Source of the DNA: Eutreptiella sp. 'Long Island Sound 2002'
Taxonomy: Eukaryota > Euglenozoa > Euglenophyceae > Eutreptiales > Eutreptiaceae
DNA length: 64,000 bases
Direction: 5' to 3'
Assembly (NCBI GenBank): GCA_964036045.1
Contig: OZ038380.1
Location: 125,160,899 to 125,224,898 of the forward strand
How positions within the stretch are numbered: position 1 is the stretch's first letter; each line of letters opens with the position of its first letter. This document shows, one piece after another, positions 9,766 to 20,770 of the stretch. The translations under genes were made by a program, and so were the position numbers. The notes under the pieces are model-generated. The model was not told the origin of the DNA. It searched no databases and saw nothing but the letters and a program-made list of their open reading frames with translations.

Positions 9766-11865
9766 CCAACCTACCCCACCAGCCCGCAGAACCCCATGCG
9801 AGGACAACACAACCTCGGATGGGCACACCACCCACCGAGTGCCAAACCCGGCTACCCAACGTAAGACCAAGGACTGCCCCCCCCCTACCAGGAAGCGTAT
9901 CCAACGGGCCACCACGCCCACGCTGGAGGAGCAAAGCCCCCCCAAGGCCACCCCCAGCCAGGACAGCCCCCTCAACAACCACTGGATGCGTACAAATTGC
10001 CAACCCCACCACTGCACATACCCCACCTGGCGCAACCCCCCTACACAGCGGATCTACACGGGGCGGAAGTCTATCTCCCTCCCCCCCACTACCCGGCAGC
10101 ACCGCAAGATGCCCCCTGGCACCGCCAACGACCCCCGAGTGGCCCGGCTCAACCCGCGGAGGAGCCAGGTCCCACAAACAGCACCACTCCCCCTCACCAC
10201 CGAGCGACGCTCCCGCCCCCGGCTCTCCTGCTCCACCGACGCCACCGCGCCTCCCCCGCCCCCAGGTCCCACTGTCACGGCTCCCGCTCCCCAAGGCACC
10301 ACGGTAAGTCATCTGGGACCCGCTCCTGCCACTCCTGCTCCCCCGGAAAGCACCACGCAGGCCTTTGCCGCCCCAAGTCCGCATCCGCCTCCTTCGGCGA
10401 ACGGCACCCCTGGCCCCGCACTTTGGGCTCCCCACGCCACAGACAAGCGCCCCCCCCCCCCTCCGTGGGTGTTTTCCCTGGCGCCTGTCCTCGTAGCGTC
10501 CCCTTCCCCCAGCGCTGTGGCCCCTGCCCTTTCCTTCTCCCGGTTTTCATGGTCCCCCGGTGGTTCCTTGCTCCTGTGATTTGTTGCCCCCGGTGCTTTT
10601 GTTCCCGTGGGTGTGTTTTCTTCACCCTGCGCCTTTCTTCGCCCCTTAGCCATGTGCCTTTCCTTTGCCCTGTCACCTCCCGGTGCCCCGTTGTGGCGTG
10701 GTGGTAGGGCCCTGGGGGGCGCCGATGGCCCATGCCCCGAGTTGGGCGGTCTGGAGCCACCAGCGGAGGCTTTCGGGGGTGTAGGGGGAGCAGAGGCCCC
10801 GAACCGCCTCCATGAGGAACGTTTCTCATGCGCTCTGCGGCATGGCGGCTTCCGGGGCGGTGTTGCCGGGATGGTAGGGGGAGCGGTTGAGGAGTTCCTC
10901 GAAGGTGTGGAGGTGGTGGTGCCCCTGTCGCCTGCCCGCTCCCCCTGCCCACCTCAACCAGCAGCGGAGCTCCCGGAGCGCGGGGCAAACAACCAGGAGA
11001 GGTTGGTGGGGGGGTAAGGGGAGGTCTCGGAGCCTGGGCTGCTGGAGCGGCGCTTGCGGGGGCTGGGGGTGGGGATGCGCAACACCGGAGGGACCGACAC
11101 CAGCCCACCTTCCCGCACCGAGTCAACGCAACGAGTCACCACAAGGCCCCCACAGGACATCAGCGCACTAGGGCACAGGCCCGGAAGGAGGACAGACCCA
11201 GAGGTGCACGCCCGCCAAGTGGAGCCGCCGGGGCCCAGACCTGACAGCACACAAGCATCACCGGATCAAGCCTACCAACTATCCGGCCCCCGCACCGGTC
11301 GAGGGGGGGTGCACCATCGATGGGGGACAGCGAAAGCGCCACACCCCGACACGAACCACCGCCGCATCCTGACCGCCAGGCGACAAACCCCGCCGCCCTG
11401 CACTGAAAGGGCCACCACACAGAGACAAGGACACTAACATCAGGGGAGGAAACAGGAAAGGGGCACAACACCAGCGACGGGGGAGGACACGTGTACAGAG
11501 AGCGAACACACACAGTAGAGAAAGAAGCCAAACCGGGGGGGGCACACCAGCCAATCCTGGGAGACCCGTCGCACCCCTAGGGAAGAGGACCCCCCAGAGG
11601 GCATGGGATGCCACCACACCAAGGCACAGGCCCCAAGTGAGGGCAACCCCACGGACAACCGCCCGCCATACCAGGCGAAAGATCCCACAGAGCCCCCCCG
11701 CAACACCAACCAGCAGGCCACGTCCACAACACCAAACCACCCTCACCAGCCACCAACTAACCAAATAATTCAAGCCCACACAGGCCCCCAGCGGCCCACA
11801 CAGCGAAACCACCAGCCTGACCCTTGCCACTGCCGCTCGAAGCCGGACCAGGGGGTACAACTAAC
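9766..11865. other. A/C- and G-rich low-complexity right arm
   Basis: Proline/threonine-type open frames on the plus strand and Gly/Arg/Val-type frames on the minus reflect composition, with C and G homopolymers throughout. No domain is recognisable. Composition shifts near 10500-11000 to a mixed G/T-rich piece. Confidence 0.5.
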
Positions 11866-12240
11866 CAACGGCACAGCACAGCACAGCACCGCACAGCACA
11901 GCACAGCACAAGCCAGCACAGCAAGGCGGAGCACAGCACAGCACAGCGCAGCACAGCACAACGCAACACAGCACAGCACAGCCCAGCACAGCGCAGCACG
12001 GCGCGACGCGGTGCAACACAGCACAGCACAACAGACACAGCATGAGAGGACATGCCACGGCACGGAACGGCACAGCACGGCATGGCACAGCACAGCACAG
12101 CACAGCATGGCAAGGCACGGCACCGCAGGGCACGGCACGGCACAAAACGGCACGGCACAGCCCAACACAGCACAGCACAGCACGGCACAGCACGGCACGG
12201 CACAGCACGGCACAGCAATGCATGGCGAAGCACAGCAGAG
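11866..12240 (+). repeat. (CACAG)n / (GGCAC)n pentanucleotide satellite
   Basis: About 370 bp of five-base units, CACAG grading into CACGG, almost lacking T on the plus strand. All frames on both strands are nearly stop-free as a consequence. Confidence 0.9.
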
Positions 12241-14516
12241 AAAGGAAAGATAACCGTCCGCCTAACCCGATCAAACCACCTCTCACCCCAAAAAAGAAAG
12301 AAACACTCCCACTCGCACGGAACAACACCACACAACAATCCACCACACACTGACTAACAGCCTAACCCTCGGAAGCACAGGGGCCAGCAGACGGTGACCA
12401 TCACACATCCGCCAAAACCAAAGCAGCACCACAGGGGCGGGAGAAGAGCAGGCAACCCCGCCCCTAAGGAAACACCCCAGCTGCCCCCAAATCCCCCCCA
12501 TGACCCCACGCGCGCCAGAAGTTCAGCTGGCCCAACCGCCCTGCAGGAAGAGCCAGAACCTACCCGAATAAGACGGACCGCTGGCCCTTACGTGTACACA
12601 GTCCGCACGGTGTAATGAGCCGGGGCACGGCCCGAGGCCACGCACAACACAGCGATACGCTGCAGCACGGTCAGCAAGCCAGTTCGTCACACGGATCACC
12701 AACCAGTGAATGCGGCGGCCAAATAAGGGCAGAGGGACAACAAACCCCCCCCAAAAAAGGAAAAACAGGGGAGGGGGGTGGGACCCCAGCCACGTACCAG
12801 CAGGAAACTGCCGGAACAGGCCACACAGAACAGGCCTCCCCGCTCCACTAGGACAAACCCGCCAACCAAGAGGTGCGGGAGACGGCAGGAGCGACAGCCA
12901 CAGACCCGCGAATCCACCAAGCCGGCGAGACCACAGACGCTGCCCACAGGACACACCGCTACAACACCAATGTACCACCCAACCCAGCCCGGCGACAGGC
13001 CCCGGCCAGAGAGAGCGGACCACAGCTGCCACGGGACCACGGCCAAGCAGAAGAAAGACCGCCCCGGACCGGCCGACACCAATTTCCGGCCAGAGAAGGG
13101 GCAAACGACCAACCACGGGGCCACGGACACAGAAACGAACGCCGGCAGGGTAACAGAGCCGCACCGCCGGAAACAAAAAAGAGAGGGGGGGGACCAGGGG
13201 GACTACAGCGGGAACAGACAACCAGCCACCACAGCCACCAGCGGACCGCAACACAAAGAACCGAAAGCCGCACCCACAGGACCCACCCCGGGCAACTAGC
13301 GCCAGGTCCAAACAGGGAAGAGCGGTAGGCAACACCCACAAGACCACCACCGCCAAACACCAGCACAAAAAAAATCAAAGAAAAAACAAGGGCGGAAAAA
13401 AACGCCCACGGCGGTCCTCCAAGGACCCTCCATCACAGACGTCAGCAGCCCCCCTAGGGAGGCAGAGACAGACAACCACCAGGAACAGTGAGGAACCACC
13501 GCACCCGACAGGACCCTCCACCAGGACTGGTGAGGAACCATCCGGCCCACACATGAAAACTACACACCCCACCCGGGGAAACAACAACTGTCAGGCCCTA
13601 TCCAACCAGGACGGGCAAGCGTCTGGTGAAACCAAAACCGGACCATACGCCACAAATTCCGGGCAGGAACAGCGGGATACAGAGGAGACCCCTGACCGCA
13701 CACACATACCACAAACCCGGCCAAGAGGGGAGACGTTACGTCCCAGCCCGTATCAAGACACCAACTGCAAGCCCCGGCCAGGAGAGGCGGAATACAGGCG
13801 GCACCCGTACCCTCACGCAACCCAACACAAAACCCGCAACCTGCATCCAAACACAGGGCACCGCGAACCCCAACGAAAAAAGGCGAGATAAAGGCACAAC
13901 CCGTACCCACACGCACAAACCGCAAGCCCCGGCCAGGAATGGCGAGAGAGAGGCCAAAAACGTGAAACCAAGCACGCGCCAAACCCCAACCCTAAACCAG
14001 GGAGGGCCAGAGGACAGTAAGCCTGAAAGCCAAGGACGCGCGCCACGCAACAGTAGGAAACCCAGTGTCAATAGCCCGGGTACTGAGGCAGCCCATGCCA
14101 TGCGAGTGACCCGGCGAAACAAGATCCGGAGACCGGTTGTAAGGCTGCATCCTAAGGCCAGCGCTGCTTTTGGTCTCGAGGTGGAGCGTGCGACATCCGA
14201 GCACCTCCGACGCCAGGTAACAAGAACGCGCCGCTGGCATGCCTTGGGAACGAGATACACCAGGAATTCTGGTGGACCCCTGAGCTTCCGCCCAAAGAAT
14301 GGGACGGGCGCAAGCACGGGGGCACACCCTCCCAGCGTGACACGCAGGCAGCGATTAGCCCTCCTGGTGCTGCCCGGGGCCGCTTTGTTCGGGGCCAGCC
14401 CTAATGTCTAGGGGGATGTAAGCCGCCTCCCCTCTTTATGCGAGGGGCCTCTTCTTCTCCGTCACAGCGGCAACGACAGCGGGAACCACGGGCGCCTCTC
14501 CACAACTGAGTGCACG
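12241..14516. other. A/C-rich right arm with degenerate minisatellite
   Basis: T-poor plus strand. Between about 13550 and 13960 a motif near CCCCGGCCAGGA, followed by GGCG and A-rich sequence, recurs irregularly (about 13660, 13715, 13775 and 13935). No protein family is recognised; ORFs follow base composition. From about 14060 the composition becomes more balanced up to the right terminus. Confidence 0.45.
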
Positions 14517-14529
14517 TACCTACCTACCT
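14517..14529 (-). repeat. Right terminal TACC repeat (inverted) of the 9.6-kb element
   Basis: TACCTACCTACCT is the reverse complement of the left end. Read from the minus strand it is AGGTAGGTAGGTACGTGC, resembling the AGGTAGGTACGTAT end of the copy at 44630. Sequence composition changes sharply to AT-rich beyond it. Confidence 0.45.
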
Positions 14530-16768
14530 CTTTCCAATATAGTTTTCTTTTAGTTTCCTGCACCATTGAAAATCCTAGTTGAATGTCTATTACCAATGCT
14601 AACGCATCCACACTTTGCGAACGTGAAAGAAAACACTTTGACAATTTCATGTGCATGCCGGACTCTTGTCAATTACGGATAACACCTTTGGCGTGCCTTG
14701 CGCACAACTGCGATGTTGAAGCAATGCAGAGAAACATCATCATGAGAAAGATGTCATCTAAATGAATGAATGCGATGATGCCCTGTTTGTGCCGGATGAT
14801 GGCGAACATTTAATTGATCTGAGTCCATACATAAGGCAAATGCTTGAGACCAAAGCATGCGCTTTAGAAGAGATTTGCTTGTGCGTTCACACCGAAGTTC
14901 ATGTACTCATGCATTTCTTCATGGAGTATGACGTTGAAATTTGCATTTTGAAGATCAACTTTCACTCCCCACCACCCCTTTTGAAGCAATGAAAAACGTT
15001 GTTGCCTATTGGGAAGGCGGAAATATGGCAATCTCTAACTCACTGTTTCCTTTGCGGCAATCGCAAATGAATCTTCGTTTGGTTTTGATATTGATAACCA
15101 TGGCGTCCCATAACATACGCGCCTCTCTTCCGCCCGAGCCAATCTTTGGACGGCGTGTATGTCGGAAGACTTTTTGAAACATTGATTGGTGATGGTGTCC
15201 TCTTCTTGAAGTGGGGGCGAGGGAGGGTTTTGCAAGGGGCTGGCAGACCTCAAACGAACCCCGGACGGAGCCCTTGTGAAATGAATTGCACCACATCCTT
15301 AGATGCATGCCCGCGCCACCACTTTAGTCATTGTTGAAGATCTTTGTATGGCTCGCGGAGAAGCACCATCGGAGTCCTTTGAGCGCCTGCTGCCAGGTCA
15401 CTTTGTTGTGGAGCATGAGGTTGAGCTGCTTGCACTACTTGAGGCTTCACCACTGCGCCAGGCGCCTGGTGTCGAATAAGAATTGAATGCACAACGCCCA
15501 TATGCACCACATTATATGTTCTGAAACCAAATGAGCCATATACATATGAACCGAAGCCTCGCCAAGCACCGGATTGACCTTTGAACCCCTGGCCTTTTGG
15601 ACAAAACAAGAGTGCTGCTTGCGCATTGATTTTCTTTCTGAGCGACGCTACTTGAATGCGTTCTTTGGTAAACAATGGATTCGGCTTTTTGATGGATTCC
15701 TTGACAGATGAGTCTTTGCGATGCAATTCAATTTTCTTTTCAAGATCACCAACCATCTGAAATGCACACAATAACGTCTCTTACATGCTCTCTTCTTGCT
15801 CATCCGGTGCACCACTTTCCGACGCCTTTCCAATGTACCCTTGGTTTTTTGAAATGTGCAAAAGGGCTTGTTGCCATGCATTGTGCACCTTGTCTAGCAT
15901 ATTGTTGCAATCTTCTCTATGATTTTGTTTCCTGCTTTGAGGAGTATGCCATCAACGGTCGGCCGTTTTTGTAGCGCTAATTGAGGCGATGAAGCATCAT
16001 GAACTAAGCTCATGCGCTTCCATGTCTCCGCCATTTGTGGAGAGGTCTCCATGACCACGTCATCAAATGGGTACACAAAGTCCTCACCACAGTTGCCGAT
16101 GTCCTCCACATTGGCGCTACTATCATTTGGGCCGAACCCCTCACACGTAGGGATTGCAAGTGTCGCGTTGGCAGCCCATCGCGCAAGGCAAACTGCAGAA
16201 CTTCAATGTGCCAACAAAGAGAAGGTCCCTGCAAAACTGTTCGTTTGTATTGGACAAACGAGTCCATTACCAAAAGCACGTTGGCCAACACATAAATTTG
16301 CTTTGAGGCTTCTCGCTTGCCTCATTCAATCGGTTCCAATGATCGCCAGCAGCAACAATGTTTTCAAGCTCCGACATGTTTCCCTTCACTTCAGCCCATA
16401 ACTTCGGTGTCCTGAACAGCTGATCCCAGGCTGCTGCAAGATCAAGAGGCCCTTTTTGGTTCATGAATGTGCAACAAATACGTGAATGTATCCCAGTGAT
16501 GATGACATCTCAAACAAGATTCCTCAGGGCAAGAGACAACAAAAGAGAGTGAACATCGCGGGCGACGGGAATGGCTATGCACAAATACCGCTTAGTACTA
16601 CGCATACGACTAAGGAATCTGCCCACATCTGGCGCCTGCGCTTGCATAACTGAAAATTGTGGTAATAAAAGAGTTCATCCTTCTTCATGTTCAGTCTGTT
16701 GGGACTAAGAAGCATTTTCTTATCAGTCCCAGCATGAAGCGCATCCCTTCTGCCCTTTTTAGACACAG
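14530..16768. other. Unassigned region with possible degraded coding fragments
   Basis: Ordinary base composition resumes. Short open frames occur on plus (14583-14765, 14762-14992, 14941-15177) and minus (15328-15771, 15894-16109, 16267-16464). The minus pieces share a charged, helix-rich character and could be remains of one gene, but frames are discontinuous and I recognise no domain. A pyrimidine-rich stretch followed by TTTTTAGAC near 16760 could be a 3' splice site for the plus-strand ORF that follows. Confidence 0.35.
15328..15771 (-). CDS. Hypothetical ORF fragment, 147 aa, unrecognised
   Basis: Starts MCAFQMVGDLEKKIELHRKD, with a short coiled-coil-like N-terminus, a Gly/Phe-rich middle (about residues 65-85) and a Gln/Pro/Ala-rich C-terminus. 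No membrane segment and no known domain. Possibly one exon or a fragment of a decayed element; lack of continuity with neighbours keeps confidence low. Confidence 0.2.
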   Translation of the reverse strand: MCAFQMVGDLEKKIELHRKDSSVKESIKKPNPLFTKERIQVASLRKKINAQAALLFCPKGQGFKGQSGAWRGFGSYVYGSFGFRTYNVVHMGVVHSILIRHQAPGAVVKPQVVQAAQPHAPQQSDLAAGAQRTPMVLLREPYKDLQQ

Positions 16769-17296
16769 ATGTCATACACATCATCTGAGTCCAACTATAG
16801 TCCTCTTCCCTTATCCCCAGCACCATTGGATGTTGTCGAAGAAGACCCGTACGAAGCGTGCTCAGATGGGGAGGGTGATGATGAGGAAGATGTGAGCATT
16901 AAGCTTCCTGACGTGGGTGGCACCTGGGGTGTAAGACGGCCAGACTTCCCATGTTTGGTGAAGGACATTCATTCTATAGTAAAAATAAAGTACAAATTTA
17001 GGCATCTGGAGTGCGCGAGGCCTCGCGCACTCTGTTCACGTTATGTAGTGGTTTACGGGGTTGATATGACGCGTAAGACTGCGGTTGCAGTACCATATCG
17101 ACAAGCACATTTGATTTTTGCGGGGTACGTGTGTGTAGACACAGTGTTGGTCACGTATAACACGGTACACAACATTGTCCAGCGAAAAGAATCAGTGCGC
17201 GAGGCCTCGCGCACTCAAATGATACAAGGAAATGAAAAAACAGGCAGGTCAGGTTACGTCGGTATTTACATTCCCTTTCAAGGCTACCACTTGTGA
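16769..17296 (+). CDS. Hypothetical ORF with acidic N-terminus; possibly two or three exons
   Basis: The frame opens with a Ser/Pro-rich, strongly acidic stretch (about residues 20-45, EEDPYEACSDGEGDDEEDV) and continues into a hydrophobic/basic region. Two copies of the 22-nt palindrome lie inside the frame (17010-17031 and 17194-17215). If the palindrome marks a 5' splice site, as suggested at 42298, an intron 17013-17090 (78 nt, ending GCAG) would preserve the frame. The family is not recognised. It lies upstream of the element C insertion and may be part of the same broken gene as 41963-43140; this is inference. Confidence 0.3.
   Translation: MSYTSSESNYSPLPLSPAPLDVVEEDPYEACSDGEGDDEEDVSIKLPDVGGTWGVRRPDFPCLVKDIHSIVKIKYKFRHLECARPRALCSRYVVVYGVDMTRKTAVAVPYRQAHLIFAGYVCVDTVLVTYNTVHNIVQRKESVREASRTQMIQGNEKTGRSGYVGIYIPFQGYHL
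17010..17031. repeat. 22-nt perfect palindrome, copy 1
   Basis: AGTGCGCGAGG followed directly by its exact reverse complement; the symmetry extends one more base on each side here (17009-17032). Same sequence at 17194 and 42298, near-identical at 43338 and 43496. Confidence 0.9.
17194..17215. repeat. 22-nt perfect palindrome, copy 2
   Basis: Identical to copy 1, with 162 bp between the two copies. Confidence 0.9.
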
Positions 17297-17684
17297 TTGT
17301 CGACTATACATCGGTAACCTTTGTCATATCCGTCATGGGGGTCAGGGGAATGATTTTCTTTTTTTCCAATGGCCACTCAATGGCAGACGTGTCCACCTTT
17401 AATGGCGGCCCTGGCGTTTGCTGCCCGAAGGATTGTGTTTTTTATTTCAACTGGGATTAAGGAAGGAAAAAAGAACAGCAGATAGTGGTGGGGAAAACGG
17501 TTCTCGGTTACTGGCAACGGAGCGCACGCAGACACCAAAATACAAATTGCAATTGCAGCGTGCGCACTAGTAATGACAACAGCAAAAAGCCAGATAATTT
17601 CAAACACGCTGTTTTCAGATTACGCTGTGTGAAGCGATAATCAAAATATGTTAGCAAATTCAATTTAACACAGAAATACACAGA
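17297..17684. other. Unassigned AT-rich stretch
   Basis: No ORF, repeat or RNA gene is convincing; contains A/T runs and a short minus ORF without features. Confidence 0.4.
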
Positions 17685-18026
17685 ATGCCGCTTCACGCTA
17701 GAAAATCACTAACGCATCGAATGATTGCAGAAGTAAGCAAAGGAGCAGCAGCACTAAGAGACGCGTGCACTGCAGAACCAGCATACCAAACAGCTGACAA
17801 CTTGTGGAAGGGACCGAAACAAAACGACCTGGCGGCACAGCTGGTGTTAACATTTGCACAGCGACTCAGGTTCGACAAAAGAACGCGACACAGTTTACCA
17901 GCAGCTGAAAGACAGGAGGACAAGCGCTGGGTGCGCATTTTGCGACAAGAGGGCTGGAACCTGTACCTATTGATGCTTCAACAAGCAGTACCAAACAGAA
18001 ACAAACCGGGAAACCCGACGAGGTGA
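17685..18026 (+). CDS. Hypothetical ORF, 113 aa, unrecognised
   Basis: An Ala/Gln/Arg-rich soluble peptide starting MPLHARKSLTHRM. Another Ala/Gln-rich frame follows at 18090-18380 in a different frame, so the two could be exons of one protein or parts of a decayed gene. No domain is recognised. Confidence 0.22.
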   Translation: MPLHARKSLTHRMIAEVSKGAAALRDACTAEPAYQTADNLWKGPKQNDLAAQLVLTFAQRLRFDKRTRHSLPAAERQEDKRWVRILRQEGWNLYLLMLQQAVPNRNKPGNPTR

Positions 18027-18089
18027 CTAACATGAACAGAAAAAGGAACGAAAGTACGACTTGGGCAAGCATACGCTGCCGCAGAGGCA

Positions 18090-18380
18090 GTGGACGAGCA
18101 GGCAGCAGCAGCACTTAAAGCAATTTGGACAGTGGTACTTGCATCGTGTTGCGTGCTGTGGATTAACAACTGGTACTGGGCACAATGCACCACACACCCC
18201 GACGAAAGTGACCGATCGCAAAACTGTACTGAAACGGCAGTACCTAACCTAAAGCAGAGACAACTGTACTGGGCAGAACACCGACCCATTGGGGACCTGG
18301 CAGCACGCATAACGACAGCCGCATGGGCTCTGCAACAGCGCCAAAGAAGAATCACCCAGACTGAGCGTGACATGAGATAG
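18090..18380 (+). CDS. Hypothetical ORF, 96 aa, with one hydrophobic segment
   Basis: Starts MDEQAAAALKAIWTVVLASC; residues about 8-26 form a hydrophobic, possibly membrane-spanning segment, followed by a polar Cys-containing and then Gln/Arg-rich tail. The family is unrecognised. Lies 0.5 kb left of the element C insertion site. Confidence 0.22.
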   Translation: MDEQAAAALKAIWTVVLASCCVLWINNWYWAQCTTHPDESDRSQNCTETAVPNLKQRQLYWAEHRPIGDLAARITTAAWALQQRQRRITQTERDMR

Positions 18381-18863
18381 GCGGATGGTTGTGGACCGCT
18401 TACCGGAAATGTGAGAGCACCGTTGGATGTGAGGAGTAAGAAACACCGTGCACGCACCTGTGTGTTGCACGCTTGCCCTGTCGAAAGACAAGCTAACCTG
18501 CGGTGTCAGTCTCTTAAACTTGTTGCAGTTTGCGAAGGACACAGCAGTTGGTTGACGAAAACATGGAGTACGGGATACTAAAACTGTTGTACGGGGCAAA
18601 GAAACAACGATGGAAGATGCGTGCCTACCTGCGGTACATACCAGTAGTTTACGGTGTTGGACACGCCTACAAGTATACTACCATACTATACCTACAACCA
18701 TACTATCATACCGAAAACTGATAGTTATGGAAAAAACTATTGCTGCGCTGATGCTTGCCACCCCCAGGATGGTTCGCCCGTATCGTCGCATGGCACAGGC
18801 TGCAACTGCAATCAGTGGTTGTGACAAGGCGCATGCCAACAGAGCAGCAGTGGCAAACGCAGT

Positions 18864-18867
18864 GTTG
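18864..18867 (+). other. Target-site duplication of element C, left copy (GTTG)
   Basis: GTTG directly precedes the LTR start TGTTTGTTGC and recurs directly after the right LTR at 41959-41962. Four bases is within the usual 4-6 bp for LTR elements, but a 4-bp match can arise by chance. Confidence 0.55.
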
Positions 18868-19153
18868 TGTTTGTTGCAGTAGCGCAGCGAGCGCGCAAGT
18901 CGCAGTCGCAATCGCACTGCAGTCTGTCAATACTTAAGAAGCATCGAATGCCAACTGTGTGAATGAAGCACTGTAAGATATTTCGATCTCGGCACAGGAT
19001 TTTTGTCTCCGAATTTGTGTTATGTATTGGTGCTGTATTATGTATTGGTGCCCCGTCTAAAGATCCTGCAAGGTTTGTCGATATGGGATTTTCAATTTTG
19101 AGAAACAAGATGCACAGGAGTACAAGAGAGTTCCCAAGAAACAAACCACAACA
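18868..19153 (+). repeat. Element C 5' LTR
   Basis: Matches 41682-41958 with scattered substitutions and small indels, including a duplicated TTATGTATTGGTGC unit (about 19018-19050) in this copy. Begins TGTT and ends AACA. Too short and diverged to place a promoter with confidence. Confidence 0.8.
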
Positions 19154-19155
19154 AG

Positions 19156-19170
19156 TGGTAGTCAGCTAGG
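19156..19170 (+). promoter_or_regulatory. Candidate primer-binding site of element C
   Basis: TGGTAGTCAGCTAGG starts two bases after the LTR, the expected place for pairing with a tRNA 3' CCA end. The cognate tRNA is not identified. Confidence 0.35.
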
Positions 19171-19237
19171 TGGCGGGGAGATCAATATTCAAGATCAATC
19201 CTCGACGCCGTCAACTTGATTTGGATTTCGATCTATA

Positions 19238-20770
19238 ATGGAGCGGCCCTTCGACGATGCAGCGATGCTGCACTTTATCAGAGACAGTCTGTTTCGAACC
19301 GATTCACCCTTGCATCACGAATTTTCGATTATTTTAGAAAGGTGCATCGCAGAGCGCATCGCAAGTCGGGAAAGCGAGTGGTTTCCATGTCTCTCTCGTG
19401 ATCTTCACAGCTGTTGGCAGAAGCTTGCAGATACTCAAGCCAAGGTCATCGAGTTGGAACAACGTATCGATGCGTTGCAGACAACAGCAGCAAGTGCTAC
19501 TGCAGCAACTGATCACCGAGTCGACAATTTGCAGTCCCAGACGGAAAATGCAACTCAAGCTGCTGTGAGCGACCTTCACCGCGTAGAGCATGAATTGTCG
19601 CAATGTTATGCCCTGCTCAACGAATTTGTGCGAGCTTGAAGCCAACCACCTTCAAACAACTTCCAGTTTCCACAACCACAACCACAGCTACAACCACAAC
19701 CACCGTCTCCTTCGAACCAACCGCTGTATGCACCGCCGAGCAGTTCACCTCACCCTCCACAACAACCACCTCCACAACCACCTGTCTTCGACCCAGATCC
19801 AGCGCATCAATTTGCAGTCCAGCGTGCTCCAACGCAAGAGGTTCTGGGACGTCGTGTCGAATGCTTGAAAAATCTGCTGAAGAAGTTCTCTGGGAGACCT
19901 GGATCTGGCGAGTTTCGAACATGGAAGGAGTATTTGTTACGAGCCTTCACCCTGTGGGATATCACCTCACCGGTCGATCAGCTGACAACCATATCATTCC
20001 CCCTTGATGGTGATGCTGCCGAGTATTATCATAGTTTCGGAGAAAGCTGTGCAGGATGACTGGTTCCGACTCATGCGTGTGTTAGGCCAACGATTCGATT
20101 GCATATCCCATGAGCCAGTGTATTTATGGAGAATGTTGAGCTTGAAAGAAAGCGAGTTTCCTCGACATGCGGACTACGTGAGAGAATTCCGTACTTGCAA
20201 TATCAAGTCGAAGGTTAACACCAGTGACCTTCAGCTGGGTTACCTCGTCAACTCTCGATTTGTTGAAGCTTTGTTGAATGACGCTGTTCGTCGGCAGTAC
20301 ATCGTTGATGTCCGTTCCAGATGGCGTTCTAATAGACCATTTGGGTTTGATACAATGGTAGAGACCATCGCAGAAGCCTACATTGCGGCTGGATATCAGC
20401 CCGAAGAGGTACAGAACGCATCGATAACGACATCAGATACCCTGGGTCCCGCAGTGTCAAGACCCCTGCCTATGATGGTTCCACCGACTTCGACTCCCAC
20501 GTTCCCATCCAACCTTATGCCAACCCCACACGTCAATCCCATGCTGACTCCAGCTGCAGTCCCCGCGGCTTCAACCGTGCCAGATGAACCTCGATGCAAT
20601 TGCCAAGTCCCGAGAAGAACTACATGCCTACATTGGTGAACGTCGTAATTAACGGTTCGGACGCCAAGATGGTGGACGCCAAGAAGGTCAAGAAAGTAGG
20701 CGTTGCTACAATTGTGGTGATCAAGGCCACTTGGCCCGTGAGCGTCCAAAGAATGGACCGCCATCCCGAG
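19238..20770 (+). pseudogene. Element C gag, frameshifted
   Basis: The first frame (19238-19639) encodes a coiled-coil-like N-terminal domain (heptad-type QAKVIELEQRIDAL). The frame then changes into a Pro/Gln-rich linker, then capsid-like FSGRPGSGEFRTWKEYLLRAF (about 19870-19950), and changes again near 20040 to continue the capsid to 20639. A knuckle CYNCGDQGHLARE lies at 20704-20742, but its fourth ligand is Arg (CGT, 20743-20745) instead of Cys, so zinc binding is probably lost. Gag would package element RNA; at least three frame changes make this copy nonfunctional. Confidence 0.7.

Larger units (their letters stand above)
4909..14529. repeat. Large repeat element with inverted AGGT-type termini and satellite-like arms
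   Basis: The left end is (AGGT)n at 4909-4925 and the right end is the inverted counterpart TACCTACCTACCT at 14517-14529. Between them lie two arms of opposite base asymmetry: 5000-9300 is G/T/C-rich on the plus strand and packed with tandem arrays, whereas 9600-14000 is A/C-rich with very little T. The left 600 bp recurs, diverged, in inverted orientation at 44000-44630, and a shorter piece recurs at 45879, so this is a dispersed repeat family. No transposase, RT or other enzyme is visible. The long ORFs inside arise from stop-poor tandem repeats. It could be a foldback-type or non-autonomous DNA element, or a complex satellite; target-site duplications are not evident. Confidence 0.5.

Noticed and set aside
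8916-10435. 463-codon plus and 449-codon minus ORFs
   Set aside because: Overlapping on opposite strands across the 23-bp array and the CAC microsatellite; Pro/Ala or Gly/Val low complexity only.
11770-12350. Cys/Ala/Val-rich minus ORFs of about 150-200 codons
   Set aside because: Translations of the CACAG satellite.
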